Position numbers and translations under genes: made by a program. Shown piece after piece: positions 29,913 to 40,644 of a stretch of DNA of 64,000 bases. Each line of letters opens with the position of its first letter. Position 1 is the stretch's first letter. The notes under the pieces are model-generated. The model made no database searches and had not been told where the DNA came from. It saw nothing but the letters and a program-made list of their open reading frames with translations. Source of the stretch: Candidatus Accumulibacter contiguus (lineage in GTDB: Bacteria > Pseudomonadota > Gammaproteobacteria > Burkholderiales > Rhodocyclaceae); the NCBI RefSeq assembly GCF_012940005.1, contig NZ_SPMX01000066.1, positions 1-64,000 on the forward strand, given 5' to 3'.

Positions 29913-30475
29913 ACGCAAAACCCGAGGCCATGAACCCCAAACTGAATGTCAGCTCTGCGGTATGGTATCGTGAGCCGTGGCCGTGGCTGCTGATGCTGGG
30001 CCCGGCGAGCGTCATCGTCGCAGGCATATTCACCGCCTATCTGGCAGTCGTCAGCAGTGATGGTCTGGTGGAAGACGACTACTACAAGCAGGGCCTGACG
30101 GTCAATCAGCGCACGGCGCGCGATCAAAGGGCGGTCGAGCTGGGAATCGAAGCCGAGTTGCTCATTGGCGCTGACGGGGATCGGATTCGTGCCCTGCTGC
30201 ACAGCAAGGAGGGGGTCCTCCTGCCGGAAACACTGAGTATGCGTATTACCCACCCGACGCGCCAGGGTTTCGATCAGCAGGTGCTCCTGCACTCCGAGGG
30301 GGGTACTGTCTATGCCGGAGCAGTGAAGCCGTTTTCTGGCCGTTGGCACATTACGCTCGAAGACGAAGGGCAGGCGTGGCGGCTGGTGGGCGATTGGGTG
30401 ACCGGGAAACAGTCGGTGCTGCGTCTGCCGGCGTCTGCCATCGCAACAGCTGCGTCGAAGGGGAATTCTGACTAA
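29909..30475 (+). CDS. ccoH: cbb3 oxidase assembly protein CcoH
   Basis: The 188-aa protein has one N-terminal helix (PWPWLLMLGPASVIVAGIFTAYLAV) followed by the FixH/CcoH motif VEDDYYKQGLTVNQ and a periplasmic beta domain with FSGRWHITLED. It is needed for stable cbb3 assembly. The ATG at 29909 overlaps the corrected ccoG stop (ATGA). It is the last gene of the locus; repeats follow at 30476. Confidence 0.9.
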   Translation: MNAKPEAMNPKLNVSSAVWYREPWPWLLMLGPASVIVAGIFTAYLAVVSSDGLVEDDYYKQGLTVNQRTARDQRAVELGIEAELLIGADGDRIRALLHSKEGVLLPETLSMRITHPTRQGFDQQVLLHSEGGTVYAGAVKPFSGRWHITLEDEGQAWRLVGDWVTGKQSVLRLPASAIATAASKGNSD

Positions 30476-30719
30476 CGGTCATGACTTCTTCAGGCACCCC
30501 CGATCATGAAAGTCATGACCGTTTCCCTCTCCCCCGACCCCTCCCCCACAAGTGTGGAGGGGAGATTCGTGAGTCGCTGACGCGACTTTCACATTAACGG
30601 TCATGGCTGTTGCAGGCATCCCCGATCATGAAAGTCCATGACCGTTTCCCCTCTCCCCCAACCCCCTCCCCCGCGAGTGGGGAGGGGTGGTTCATGAGTC
30701 GCTGACGCGACTTTCATAT
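30476..30719. repeat. Tandem pair of ~122-bp repeats, each led by the 46-bp palindrome (copies 2 and 3)
   Basis: Two adjacent units, about 30476-30597 and 30598-30719, share the palindrome (30476-30521 and 30598-30644), then a pyrimidine-rich CCCTCTCCCCC stretch, a CTCCCC...GGGGAG hairpin and a final GAGTCGCTGACGCGACTTTC stem-loop. They differ at many positions, so the duplication is not recent or is under drift. No gene is seen here. Confidence 0.85.
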
Positions 30720-30739
30720 TGAAGTGGGGGGGCCAGAGC

Positions 30740-31453
30740 ATGTCGATGCTCGCGTCCGCCCACTCTCGCCTATGGCTTGCCCTGGCGGTGTCAACGCTAG
30801 TGCACGCGGGCTTGCTGACCATGATGGTCCAGGTATTGCCGCTACGCCTTGTGGTGTCTACGAAGCCACTGCTGGCGGTGATCAAGGTTCCGAATCGGGT
30901 GCTGCCGGCCGGTGCTGCCGTACCGGTGCCTGCAAGCACGCATGCGCCGGCGCGCCTGAAAACTGCGCCAATGCCGATTTCCGGGCGGCGTGTCCGTTCG
31001 GAGTTGGCTGTCCGCGATGTCGGGACGGCAGCGCTGGCGTCCCCGGCGAATGCCAATACTGAGCGCTTGTCGCCGTCAGAGTCGGAGGTGGCACCAGTAC
31101 CCGTACCCGTGCCCAGCGGTGCGTCGACCGTGCTGCGTGAAGGGGCCAGCGCCGACGATTTGCGCCAGTATCGTGTCGCTCTGGCGATCGCCGCACGTCG
31201 CTTCAAGCGATATCCGCTGGTAGCGCGGGAGCGTGGCTGGGAAGGGCGCGTCGAGGTCGCGGTGAACGTCAGTGCCTGGCAGCCGAGCCCCCAACTTTCT
31301 CTGATTCGATCCAGTGGACGTGCTCTACTGGATGAGCAGGCACTGTCGATGATTGAACAGGCCGCAGCGGCAACGACTTTGCCGGACAGTCTGAGAGGCA
31401 GGGATTTCCGTGTTTTGTTGCCGATTGAATTCACCCTGTCGGATGAGCATTAA
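30740..31453 (+). CDS. TonB-family energy transducer
   Basis: The protein (~237 aa) has an N-terminal anchor (RLWLALAVSTLVHAGLLTMM), a Pro/Ala-rich periplasmic linker including VPVPVPS, and a TonB C-terminal domain (ARRFKRYPLVARERGWEGRVEVAV ... LDEQALSMI). It probably transmits proton-motive force to TonB-dependent receptors. No exbBD genes adjoin. ATG 30740 is chosen since the 30719 ATG lies at the repeat edge. The 3' end overlaps the convergent NUDIX gene by 4 bp. Confidence 0.85.
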   Translation: MSMLASAHSRLWLALAVSTLVHAGLLTMMVQVLPLRLVVSTKPLLAVIKVPNRVLPAGAAVPVPASTHAPARLKTAPMPISGRRVRSELAVRDVGTAALASPANANTERLSPSESEVAPVPVPVPSGASTVLREGASADDLRQYRVALAIAARRFKRYPLVARERGWEGRVEVAVNVSAWQPSPQLSLIRSSGRALLDEQALSMIEQAAAATTLPDSLRGRDFRVLLPIEFTLSDEH

Positions 31454-31989
31454 CCCTGCCGAGGCTGCAGTGCTTCTTCGTGGAACACAAAGCGACCAGT
31501 CCTGCGATCGGAGAAATAGGCTTTCAGGCATAGTGTGACGCTCTGGAAGGCGAGATCCGGCCAGGGTACGGCATCTTCCGAGAACAGCGCTGTTTCGAGG
31601 GTTTCCAGGCCGGCGGAGAAGCGGGTATCGAGCAGTCGGGCACGGTAGAACAGGTGCACCTGGTTGATATGCGGCACATTGACCAGCGAAAAGAGTTGCC
31701 TGATGTCGACCCGAGCACAGGCTTCCTCGAGCGTTTCACGGATTGCCGCCTGGGTCGTTGTCTCACCGTTTTCCATGAACCCGGCAGGCAGGGTCCATAA
31801 GCCATGGCGAGGAGCAATCGAGCGCCTGCAGAGCAGGATTTGATCCTGCCATTCGGCAATGCAGCCGACGACAAGCTTGGGGTTGAGGTAATGAATCGTC
31901 CCGCAGTGCTGGCAAACGTGACGCGGCAGGTTATCGCCCTCAGGAATCAGCAGGCTGACCGTTTGGCCGCACTCGCTGCAGAATTTCAT
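31450..31989 (-). CDS. NUDIX hydrolase with N-terminal zinc ribbon
   Basis: The 179-aa protein starts at ATG 31989 with GAGGGGA upstream. The N-terminal zinc ribbon has CSEC and CQHC pairs; the NUDIX box reads GFMENGETTTQAAIRETLEEA, with the GX5EX7REUXEE pattern. It hydrolyses nucleoside-diphosphate-linked compounds; the zinc ribbon suggests an ADP-ribose or NADH pyrophosphatase-like substrate, but specificity cannot be told. The frame stays open far upstream without a good start. It is convergent with tonB. Confidence 0.9.
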   Translation of the reverse strand: MKFCSECGQTVSLLIPEGDNLPRHVCQHCGTIHYLNPKLVVGCIAEWQDQILLCRRSIAPRHGLWTLPAGFMENGETTTQAAIRETLEEACARVDIRQLFSLVNVPHINQVHLFYRARLLDTRFSAGLETLETALFSEDAVPWPDLAFQSVTLCLKAYFSDRRTGRFVFHEEALQPRQG

Positions 31990-32250
31990 TGGAATCCCCT
32001 CGGCCGTTGTTTGATCATTCGGCAAGTTTATATGATTCGTGTCGAGAAGGAAGTCTCCGCCGGCGGCACCGCCCGAGAGTGGGCGGCGACACTTGCGTGG
32101 AATTGTTGCGCGCGGGACGCAAGTTGTACTGCGGAGGCGGTGAGCTGGAAATTGGCTACCGTCTGTGGTTCGCAATCTGGCTAGAATGCGGGACAATGAT
32201 GAGCTTGGAGCAGCGACGTTTGCGGAACGCGCAATGACAAGGGGTGGCGG

Positions 32251-33108
32251 ATGTTTCTGATTGTTGGGTATGTGATCATTCTGGCGGCAGCACTGGGAAC
32301 CTATTCGGTTCACGGCAGCCTGGCTGCCCTGTGGGTACCGCTTGAATATGTAGCGATCGTTGGTTTGACGATCGGTGGCTTTGTCGCATCCAACGACATC
32401 AAGACCATCAAGACGACGGTGGGCGCCTTGCCGGGGATCTTCAAGGGTTCGAAGTTTACCAAGGTGCTCTACGTCGACCTGCTGGCAATGCTCTTCGAGG
32501 TGCTTGCCAAGGTGCGCAAGGAAGGCCTGATGTCGATCGAAAGCGATGTCGAAAACCCGCAGAACAGTCCGATATTCGGCAAGTATCCCGCGCTTGCCAG
32601 TGACCATCACGTGATGGAATTCATCACCGATTACTTGCGGATGATGGTGGGCGGCAACCTCAATGCCATCGAGATCGAAAATCTGATGGATATCGAAATC
32701 GAGACACACCATCACGAGGCCGAGACACCGGGGCATGTGGTATCCAAAGTTGCTGACGCCGTGCCGGCTTTTGGTATCGTCGTGGCGGTGATGGGCGTGG
32801 TCAACGTCATGGGTTCGGTGGGTGAGCCACCGGCAGTGCTCGGCAAGATGATCGGCGGAGCGCTGGTTGGCACCTTCCTCGGCATTCTCATTGCCTATGG
32901 CTTCGTTTCGCCAGTGGCCAACCTGCTTGAGCAAAAGGCACAGGACGGTGCGAAGATTTATCAGGTGATCAAGGTCGTCCTGCTGGCTTCGATGTCCGGT
33001 TATGCGCCGCAAGTGGCCGTCGAGTTCGGGCGCAAGACGCTGGTTGCCGGGGTTCGCCCGACTTTCAGCGAACTCGAGGAAGAGCTCAAGAACCGCAAGG
33101 GCAAGTAA
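32251..33108 (+). CDS. motA: Flagellar motor stator protein MotA
   Basis: The 285-aa inner-membrane protein has four predicted helices, starting MFLIVGYVIILAAALGTYSVHG, with the cytoplasmic loop and VADAVPAFGIVVAVMGVVNVMGS / ALVGTFLGILIAYGF characteristic of H+-driven MotA. With MotB it forms the stator that couples proton flow to flagellar rotation. AAGGGG precedes ATG 32251. motB follows after 32 bp. Confidence 0.96.
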   Translation: MFLIVGYVIILAAALGTYSVHGSLAALWVPLEYVAIVGLTIGGFVASNDIKTIKTTVGALPGIFKGSKFTKVLYVDLLAMLFEVLAKVRKEGLMSIESDVENPQNSPIFGKYPALASDHHVMEFITDYLRMMVGGNLNAIEIENLMDIEIETHHHEAETPGHVVSKVADAVPAFGIVVAVMGVVNVMGSVGEPPAVLGKMIGGALVGTFLGILIAYGFVSPVANLLEQKAQDGAKIYQVIKVVLLASMSGYAPQVAVEFGRKTLVAGVRPTFSELEEELKNRKGK

Positions 33109-33140
33109 ACCATGCCGTTGCAGCGGATCGGAGGAGCTGA

Positions 33141-34106
33141 ATGAGCGACGATGTACGACCGATAGTCATCAAGCGTATCAAGAAGTTCGCGGCGGGTCAC
33201 CACGGCGGTGCGTGGAAAATCGCCTATGCCGATTTCGTGACAGCGATGATGGCCTTTTTCCTGTTGATGTGGCTGCTGGGGTCGACTGCCAGCGGTGATC
33301 TGAAAGGGATTGCCGATTATTTTCAGAACCCGCTGAAGATCGCTTCGACAGGCGGTTCGGGGACGGGTGACAGTTCGAGTGTGCTGAAGGGTGGTGGCAA
33401 GGATTTGTCGCGCACCGCCGGGCAGGTCAAGGGTGGCGACACGGAAGCCAAGAGCAAGGCCATAAACCTCAAGGAGACCAATGCCGAACTGGCGCGCAAG
33501 GAGTTTGAAGAGCGCGAGAAGGCAATGCTCGGTGATCTCAAGCAGAACATCGAGAAACTGATCGAGAGCAATCCGGCCCTCCAACAGTTCAAGAGTCAGC
33601 TCCTGATCGACATTACCAGTGAAGGTTTGCGAATTCAGATCGTCGATGAGCAGAATCGCCCGATGTTCGATACCAGTAGTGCCGAGCTGAAACCCTATAC
33701 GCGGGTGATTCTGCGCGAGATCGGCAAGGCGCTGAATGCCGTACCGAACAAGCTGAGTCTGTCAGGGCACACCGATGCAGCGCAGTTCGGCGGTGGCGAC
33801 AAGGGTTTCTCGAACTGGGAGCTTTCGGCCAATCGTGCGAACGCTTCCCGGCGCGAGATGATTGTCGGCGGCATGGATGAACACAAGGTGCTGCGCGTGG
33901 TTGGACTCGCGTCCACGGTGTTGTTCGACAAGAACGATCCGCTCAGTTCGATCAATCGCCGGATCAGCATCGTCGTTCTGAACAAAAGATCGGAAGAGTC
34001 GCTGTTGCAGGAAGACAGCAAGGGTGATGAGGTCGAAGTTGGCGCGCAGGGAATGGACACCAGGCAGATTGCGCCACGGAGCACGCCGGGCAGCAAGCCC
34101 GGTTGA
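33141..34106 (+). CDS. motB: Flagellar motor stator protein MotB
   Basis: The 321-aa protein has one N-terminal helix with the proton-carrying aspartate in AYADFVTAMMAFFLLMWLL, a periplasmic plug/linker, and an OmpA/MotB peptidoglycan-binding domain (LSLSGHTDAAQFG ... NWELSANRANASRREM). It anchors the stator to the wall. GGAGGAG precedes ATG 33141. It ends 3 bp before the convergent GST gene. Confidence 0.96.
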   Translation: MSDDVRPIVIKRIKKFAAGHHGGAWKIAYADFVTAMMAFFLLMWLLGSTASGDLKGIADYFQNPLKIASTGGSGTGDSSSVLKGGGKDLSRTAGQVKGGDTEAKSKAINLKETNAELARKEFEEREKAMLGDLKQNIEKLIESNPALQQFKSQLLIDITSEGLRIQIVDEQNRPMFDTSSAELKPYTRVILREIGKALNAVPNKLSLSGHTDAAQFGGGDKGFSNWELSANRANASRREMIVGGMDEHKVLRVVGLASTVLFDKNDPLSSINRRISIVVLNKRSEESLLQEDSKGDEVEVGAQGMDTRQIAPRSTPGSKPG

Positions 34107-34109
34107 GAA

Positions 34110-36211
<2,102 letters not shown>

Positions 36212-36212
<1 letters not shown>

Positions 36213-36544
36213 TGCGGCCCGAGGAAAGCCCCGTCAACGCGCCCGAGCAGCCGCCAGCAGAGGTTGGCGCGGCGATGATTCTCTGCCGCAGTTGCGAACA
36301 ACTGCTGCCTGCCGGCTCGCCGTACTGCCCGCATTGCTGCGGCGAAGACGGTCGGCGTGGAGCGATCAAGCGTGGCGCTTTCATTGGCGGCGTTTTCGGC
36401 TTGCTGGCGGGTGGCCTGGCAGCCGCCGTCTGGTCTTCGATCGTCGGTCCCGAACAGGCTAGCGGCGAGCCGGTTCTGGCGATCACCCTGGCCTGCGCGG
36501 CGATCGGCATGCTGCTTGGCGCGATACACAATCGCAAAGCGTAA
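36212..36544 (+). CDS. Zinc-ribbon two-helix membrane protein of unknown function
   Basis: The 110-aa protein begins MRPEESPVNAPEQPP and has a zinc-ribbon pair CRSC...CPHCC near residues 25-45, then two hydrophobic helices (GAFIGGVFGLLAGGLAAAVWSS and VLAITLACAAIGMLLGAIH). The ATG overlaps the purB stop, so it is probably co-translated. I do not recognise a named family; no function is inferred. Confidence 0.65.
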
Positions 36545-36990
36545 GCGACGCCGCCATTCGCCGACAATCTGAAAAAGCTAGCCTGGCTAGCCGCCACCCT
36601 TCTCGGCAACTGTTGGCGCGAACGGGATACGCAAGGGCTGGCAGGAGCGGAGCTTCCTTCCGGCTCAAAGCGTCGCCAAGTAATTGGCCATTCTGGTCCG
36701 TTGCCGTGCGTCTGGCAAGCGGCCACGACCGGCCGCGAGGTTGTCCTCCGCGAGCGAGAGTCCGCTGGCAGCGGCGGTGACGAGCAGAAGACGGCAGCGC
36801 GTTATGTAGGCGTAATGGGACATGCGAATCTCCATGGCTTCAGGCTTTCCACCGGTTCCGCCGCGCATGATTCCGTAAGCGGGCCGCTGAGAGGGTCTAT
36901 GCAGAGGTCGTCGTTGCCGATCATTTGGCCGTCTTCCTGATCCCTCCTCGCGTCGGCCGGAAACCAGCCCGCTGCGGCTGGTCGCCAATC
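36545..36990. other. Intergenic stretch between purB operon and nifB; possible small minus-strand ORF
   Basis: No gene can be called with confidence. A minus-strand frame at 36665-36823 would encode 52 aa (MSHYAYITRCRLLLVTAAAS...), with G/C at most third positions, so it may be real. A GCTAGCC/GGCTAGC inverted repeat lies near 36579-36594 without a T-run. Confidence 0.25.
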
Positions 36991-36996
36991 CGCCAT

Positions 36997-37012
36997 TGTC
37001 GCGTTTGCGACA
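36997..37012 (+). promoter_or_regulatory. NifA upstream activator site
   Basis: TGTCGCGTTTGCGACA fits TGT-N10-ACA exactly and is itself palindromic. It lies about 92 bp before the predicted sigma54 start, within the usual range for NifA binding. Confidence 0.85.
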
Positions 37013-37069
37013 TTCCGGCAGGAAGATAGAACCCCTTATTTTTCAGCCTGTTAATGGTTTCGACAAACA

Positions 37070-37085
37070 TGGCATGCCGATTGCT
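37070..37085 (+). promoter_or_regulatory. Sigma54 (-24/-12) promoter of the nifB operon
   Basis: TGGCATGCCGATTGCT matches TGGCAC-N5-TTGCW, with GG (37071-37072) and GC (37083-37084) separated by 10 bp as required. The start would be near 37096, leaving a short leader before nifB at 37133. Together with the NifA site this indicates RpoN/NifA control. Confidence 0.88.
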
Positions 37086-37132
37086 GGATCTTTGCTGTCG
37101 CCAACTTCGACGGAACGTAAGGGAAGCTCGCC

Positions 37133-38653
37133 ATGGATCTGCCTGTCATTGAATCCTCGCCGCCCGTAGCCGCTGGCTGCAGCGCCGGCAGTTGCGGCTC
37201 GACGGCCAGCCAGATGGATGGCCTGTCGGACGACATCCGCGCCAGGGTGCAGGATCATCCCTGCTATTCGGAAGAAGCGCATCACTATTTCGCGCGCATG
37301 CACGTCGCGGTGGCGCCGGCCTGCAACATCCAGTGTCACTACTGCAATCGCAAGTACGACTGCGCCAACGAGTCGCGCCCCGGCGTGGTTTCCGAACTGC
37401 TGATGCCCGACCAGGCGGTGCGCAAGACGCTGGCCGTGGCGGCGACGATTCCGCAGATGAGCGTGCTCGGCATCGCCGGCCCGGGCGATCCGCTGGCCAA
37501 TCCGCAGCGGACCTTCGAGACTTTTCGCCAGTTGGCGCTGCAAGCGCCGGACATCAAGCTCTGCGTGTCCACCAACGGCCTGGTGTTGCCCGAGTACGTC
37601 GAGGAACTGGCGAGGTATGACATCGACCACGTCACGATCACCATCAACTGCGTGGACCCGGAGGTCGGCGCCCGCATCTATCCGTGGATATTCTGGAAGA
37701 ACCGGCGCGTTTTCGGCCGCGAGGCCGCCGCGATCCTCATCAAGCAACAGCAGCAGGGACTCGAGATGCTCACCGCGCGGGGCATTCTGGCCAAGGTGAA
37801 CTCGGTGCTGATCCCCGGCGTCAATGATCATCACCTGCCGGAAGTGTCGAAGATCGTCAAGGCGAAAGGCGCTTTCCTGCATAACGTCATGCCGCTGATT
37901 GCCGAGGCCGAGCATGGCACCTTCTATGGCGTGATGGGACAGCGTAGCCCGAAGCCGGCCGAACTCAAGGCGCTGCAGGATGCCTGCGAAGGCGACATGA
38001 ACATGATGCGCCACTGCCGCCAGTGCCGCGCCGATGCGGTCGGACTGCTCGGTGAGGATCGCGGCGCCGAGTTCACGCTCGACAAGATCGAGGCCATGGA
38101 CATCGATTACGAAGCAGCGATGGTCGTGCGCGCCGAGTTGCGCGCGCAGATCGCGGCGGATCTGGCCGAAAAGCGTGCCCAGGCACACGCGCCGGCCGCG
38201 CCGCAAGTGACCCCGCAGGTGATTCACTTCCAGCCCCACGCCGCGAAACCCGCTCCAGCCGCAGGTCGGCCCGTACTGATGGCGGTCGCGGCAAAAAACG
38301 GACTGGTCGCCGTGCACTTCGGTCACGCGAAGGAGTTCCTGGTCTATGAAGCGTCGGCAAGCGGGGCTCGCCTGGTCGGGCATCGCAAGGCCGAGTCCTA
38401 CTGTGCAGGTGATGAGAACTGCGGCGATGCCGATTTGGTGCTCGCGAGAACCATCCAGGCGCTCGAGGACTGCGAAGTCGTGCTCTGCTCGCGCATCGGT
38501 TATGAACCCTGGGGTGAACTGGAAGCAGCCGGAATTCAGCCGAACGGCGAGCACGCCATGCAGCCGATCGAGGAGGCGGTGATCGCCGTGTGGCACGAGA
38601 TGCTCGTGGCCGGCAGGCTGACCGCCGGGTCGACTGCCGCGAAGCGCGCCTGA
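37133..38653 (+). CDS. nifB: Nitrogenase cofactor biosynthesis protein NifB
   Basis: NifB is a radical-SAM enzyme that builds NifB-co, the carbide-containing core of FeMo-co. The radical-SAM motif CNIQCHYCNRKYDC (near residue 64) and the ESRPGV sequence are intact. The C-terminal NifX-like domain (from ~380, VHFGHAKEFLVYE) is present, giving the fused two-domain form of 506 aa. It is the first gene after a NifA/sigma54 promoter. The structural nifHDK genes are outside the window. Confidence 0.97.
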   Translation: MDLPVIESSPPVAAGCSAGSCGSTASQMDGLSDDIRARVQDHPCYSEEAHHYFARMHVAVAPACNIQCHYCNRKYDCANESRPGVVSELLMPDQAVRKTLAVAATIPQMSVLGIAGPGDPLANPQRTFETFRQLALQAPDIKLCVSTNGLVLPEYVEELARYDIDHVTITINCVDPEVGARIYPWIFWKNRRVFGREAAAILIKQQQQGLEMLTARGILAKVNSVLIPGVNDHHLPEVSKIVKAKGAFLHNVMPLIAEAEHGTFYGVMGQRSPKPAELKALQDACEGDMNMMRHCRQCRADAVGLLGEDRGAEFTLDKIEAMDIDYEAAMVVRAELRAQIAADLAEKRAQAHAPAAPQVTPQVIHFQPHAAKPAPAAGRPVLMAVAAKNGLVAVHFGHAKEFLVYEASASGARLVGHRKAESYCAGDENCGDADLVLARTIQALEDCEVVLCSRIGYEPWGELEAAGIQPNGEHAMQPIEEAVIAVWHEMLVAGRLTAGSTAAKRA

Positions 38654-38663
38654 GGAGGAGATC

Positions 38664-38942
38664 ATGGCTCTCGAAATCATCGAAAGCTGCGTCAATTGCT
38701 GGGCCTGCGAGCCGCTGTGTCCAAACCAGGCCATCCATGCGGCCACCCCTCACTTTCTGATCGACGCCGACAAATGCAGCGAGTGCGTCGGCGACTTTGC
38801 CGAAGCGCAGTGCGCCAGCATTTGCCCGATCGAGGGAGCGATCATCGATGAACTGGGCGAAGCGCTGAACCCGCCCGGATCGCTGACCGGCATTCCGCCC
38901 GAACGCTGGGCCGCGGCGCAGGCCGAGATCGCGGCGCGCTGA
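38664..38942 (+). CDS. 4Fe-4S ferredoxin of the nif operon
   Basis: The 92-aa protein carries two cluster motifs: CVNCWACEPLCPNQAI and a second with an insert, CSECVGDF...CASICPIEGAI, typical of the FdxN/FdxB ferredoxin encoded after nifB. It likely supplies electrons for NifB or nitrogenase. GAGGAGG precedes ATG 38664, 10 bp after nifB. Confidence 0.88.
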   Translation: MALEIIESCVNCWACEPLCPNQAIHAATPHFLIDADKCSECVGDFAEAQCASICPIEGAIIDELGEALNPPGSLTGIPPERWAAAQAEIAAR

Positions 38943-38945
38943 GCC

Positions 38946-38966
38946 ATGGCCGAGGTCATTTTCTAT
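38946..38966 (+). pseudogene. Possible 5' stub of a nitrogenase-associated ArsC-like gene
   Basis: ATG 38946, right after the ferredoxin stop, reads MAEVIFY and then diverges. As I recall, nitrogenase-associated ArsC/glutaredoxin-like proteins, often found in nif clusters, begin MAEVIFYEKPGC. The seven-codon match suggests a deletion fused this start to the fprA leader. The evidence is very short. Confidence 0.3.
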
Positions 38967-40296
38967 GTGCAATCGGCTGGCGGCGGTGCATATCCCTGCC
39001 GCTTCGCCGATGAAAGAGCGCATGCGAGCCTCTGCAAACCCTGAAAGCGCGCTGGCTGTTGCCCCCGGCGTGCACTGGATCGGCGCTTTCGACCCCGATC
39101 TGCGCAGCTTCGACATCATCCTGCGCACTGCCAACGGCACCAGCTACAATGCCTATGCCGTACGCGGCAGCGAGGGCGTCGCCGTCATCGATACGGTCAA
39201 GCTCGGTTTTTCGGAGACCTTCTTCCGTCGTCTCGAGTCGGTTGCCGAATACGACGAAATCACCACCATCGTCCTCAACCACCTCGAACCCGATCACTCC
39301 GGCGCCCTGCCGGAGTTGCTGCGGCGAGCGCCCGGCGCCAAGCTGCATGTCTCGCCGCAGGCGCGCCTGATGCTGAAGGGGCTTTTCGATCCGGGCGAAT
39401 TTGCCGACCGCATCGTCTCGGTCGGCACCGGCGACAGTACCGGTCTCGGCGACCGGCGGCTGGAATTTTTCAACACGCCCTACCTGCACTGGCCGGACAC
39501 GCAGTGCACCTGGCTGGCGGCGGAAGGCATCCTGTTTTCGGCCGACTTCCTCGGTTGCCACTACTGCGACACGCGTTTGTTCAATGACGCGGTCGGCGAT
39601 TTCCGTTTCTCCTTCGAGTACTACTACGCGCACATCATGCGGCCTTTCCGCGCACATGTGCGCGATGCGCTCGACCTGATCGAACCGCTGCCGATCAAGG
39701 TCATCGCACCGGGACACGGCCCAATCCTGCGCAACGACCCGCGCGACTACGTGGCGCGCTATCGCGCGCTCTCGGCGCCCGGCCTGCACGGCGCGAGTAC
39801 CAAGACCCTGCTGGTTTTCTACATCTCCGCCTACGGTGCGACGCGGCGCATGGCCGAGGCCGTTGCGGCCGGCGCCGAATCGGCATCGACCGCTGCCGGC
39901 GAAGTGCGCGTCTCACTCTACGACCTCGAGGGCGGCCACGCCCAGCCTTTCGTTGACCTGATCGAGGAAGCGGATGCGCTGGTCTTCGGCAGCCCGACGA
40001 TCAACGGCGACGCCGTCAAGCCGGTCTGGGACCTGCTCTCTTCGCTGACCATGGTCGATGTCAAGGGCAAGCTCGGCGCCGCCTTTGGCTCCTATGGCTG
40101 GAGCGGCGAGGCGGTGCCGATGATCGAGGACCGTCTGCGCCGCCTCAAGCTGCGCGTGCCGGTGCTCGGCGTCAAGGCGCGCCTGACGCCGACCGCCGAC
40201 GAATTCAGCGCCTGCCACGATCTCGGCCGCCAGGTCGCGCTACACCTGCTGGGTCGCGCCGTGCCACGTACCATCGATATGGCCAACCTCGTCTGA
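38965..40296 (+). CDS. fprA: A-type flavoprotein (FprA/flavodiiron protein)
   Basis: The protein (up to 443 aa) has an N-terminal metallo-beta-lactamase domain with diiron ligands in NHLEPDHSGAL (H-x-E-x-D-H), YLHWPD, SADFLGCHY and APGHGP. The C-terminal flavodoxin domain (VFYISAYGATRRMAEA ... SPTINGDAVKP) binds FMN. Flavodiiron proteins reduce O2 or NO; position in a nif operon suggests oxygen or NO protection of nitrogenase. The start is uncertain: 38965 or 39010 (MKERMRAS), neither with a good Shine-Dalgarno sequence. Confidence 0.9.
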   Translation: MCNRLAAVHIPAASPMKERMRASANPESALAVAPGVHWIGAFDPDLRSFDIILRTANGTSYNAYAVRGSEGVAVIDTVKLGFSETFFRRLESVAEYDEITTIVLNHLEPDHSGALPELLRRAPGAKLHVSPQARLMLKGLFDPGEFADRIVSVGTGDSTGLGDRRLEFFNTPYLHWPDTQCTWLAAEGILFSADFLGCHYCDTRLFNDAVGDFRFSFEYYYAHIMRPFRAHVRDALDLIEPLPIKVIAPGHGPILRNDPRDYVARYRALSAPGLHGASTKTLLVFYISAYGATRRMAEAVAAGAESASTAAGEVRVSLYDLEGGHAQPFVDLIEEADALVFGSPTINGDAVKPVWDLLSSLTMVDVKGKLGAAFGSYGWSGEAVPMIEDRLRRLKLRVPVLGVKARLTPTADEFSACHDLGRQVALHLLGRAVPRTIDMANLV

Positions 40297-40318
40297 TTTC
40301 ACTTACCGGAGAAACCCC

Positions 40319-40606
40319 ATGCCCAAAGCCAGCGTCACTTTTCAGGATATCGGCGTCACCGTTACCGTACCCGCGGGCACCCGCCTGATCGAGGTATCGG
40401 AAAAAGTCGGTGCCGGCATCACCTACGGTTGTCGCGAAGGCGAATGTTGCACCTGCCTGACGCGGATCGTTTCCGGTCATGAACACCTGGCCGCACCTTC
40501 CGTGCTCGAAGACCAGGTGCTCAAGGACAACCTCGCGCCACGCCGTCACCGTCTGGCGTGTCAGGCGCAGATCCTCGGCGGCAACATTGTCGTCCAGCCT
40601 GCCTGA
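40319..40606 (+). CDS. 2Fe-2S ferredoxin, nif-associated (first of two)
   Basis: The 95-aa plant-type ferredoxin has the cysteine pattern C-x4-C-x2-C (CREGECCTC) and the fourth Cys in RLACQAQI. It starts MPKASVTFQDIGVTV with GGAGAAA upstream. In nif clusters such ferredoxins are candidate electron donors or cluster-protecting proteins; the exact role cannot be read from sequence. Confidence 0.87.
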   Translation: MPKASVTFQDIGVTVTVPAGTRLIEVSEKVGAGITYGCREGECCTCLTRIVSGHEHLAAPSVLEDQVLKDNLAPRRHRLACQAQILGGNIVVQPA

Positions 40607-40644
40607 GTTTTTTCACCAACCCTCCCATCTACAAGGAGTCCAGC

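Noticed and set aside
29213-30475. Apparent CcoG-CcoH fusion protein
   Set aside because: The C-terminal CcoG sequence and stop are intact in the neighbouring frame and ccoH has its own overlapping ATG; an extra A in a run explains the fusion.
31450-33012. 520-codon reading of the NUDIX gene
   Set aside because: The upstream 340 codons are antisense to motA and lack features; the real start with a good Shine-Dalgarno sequence is 31989.
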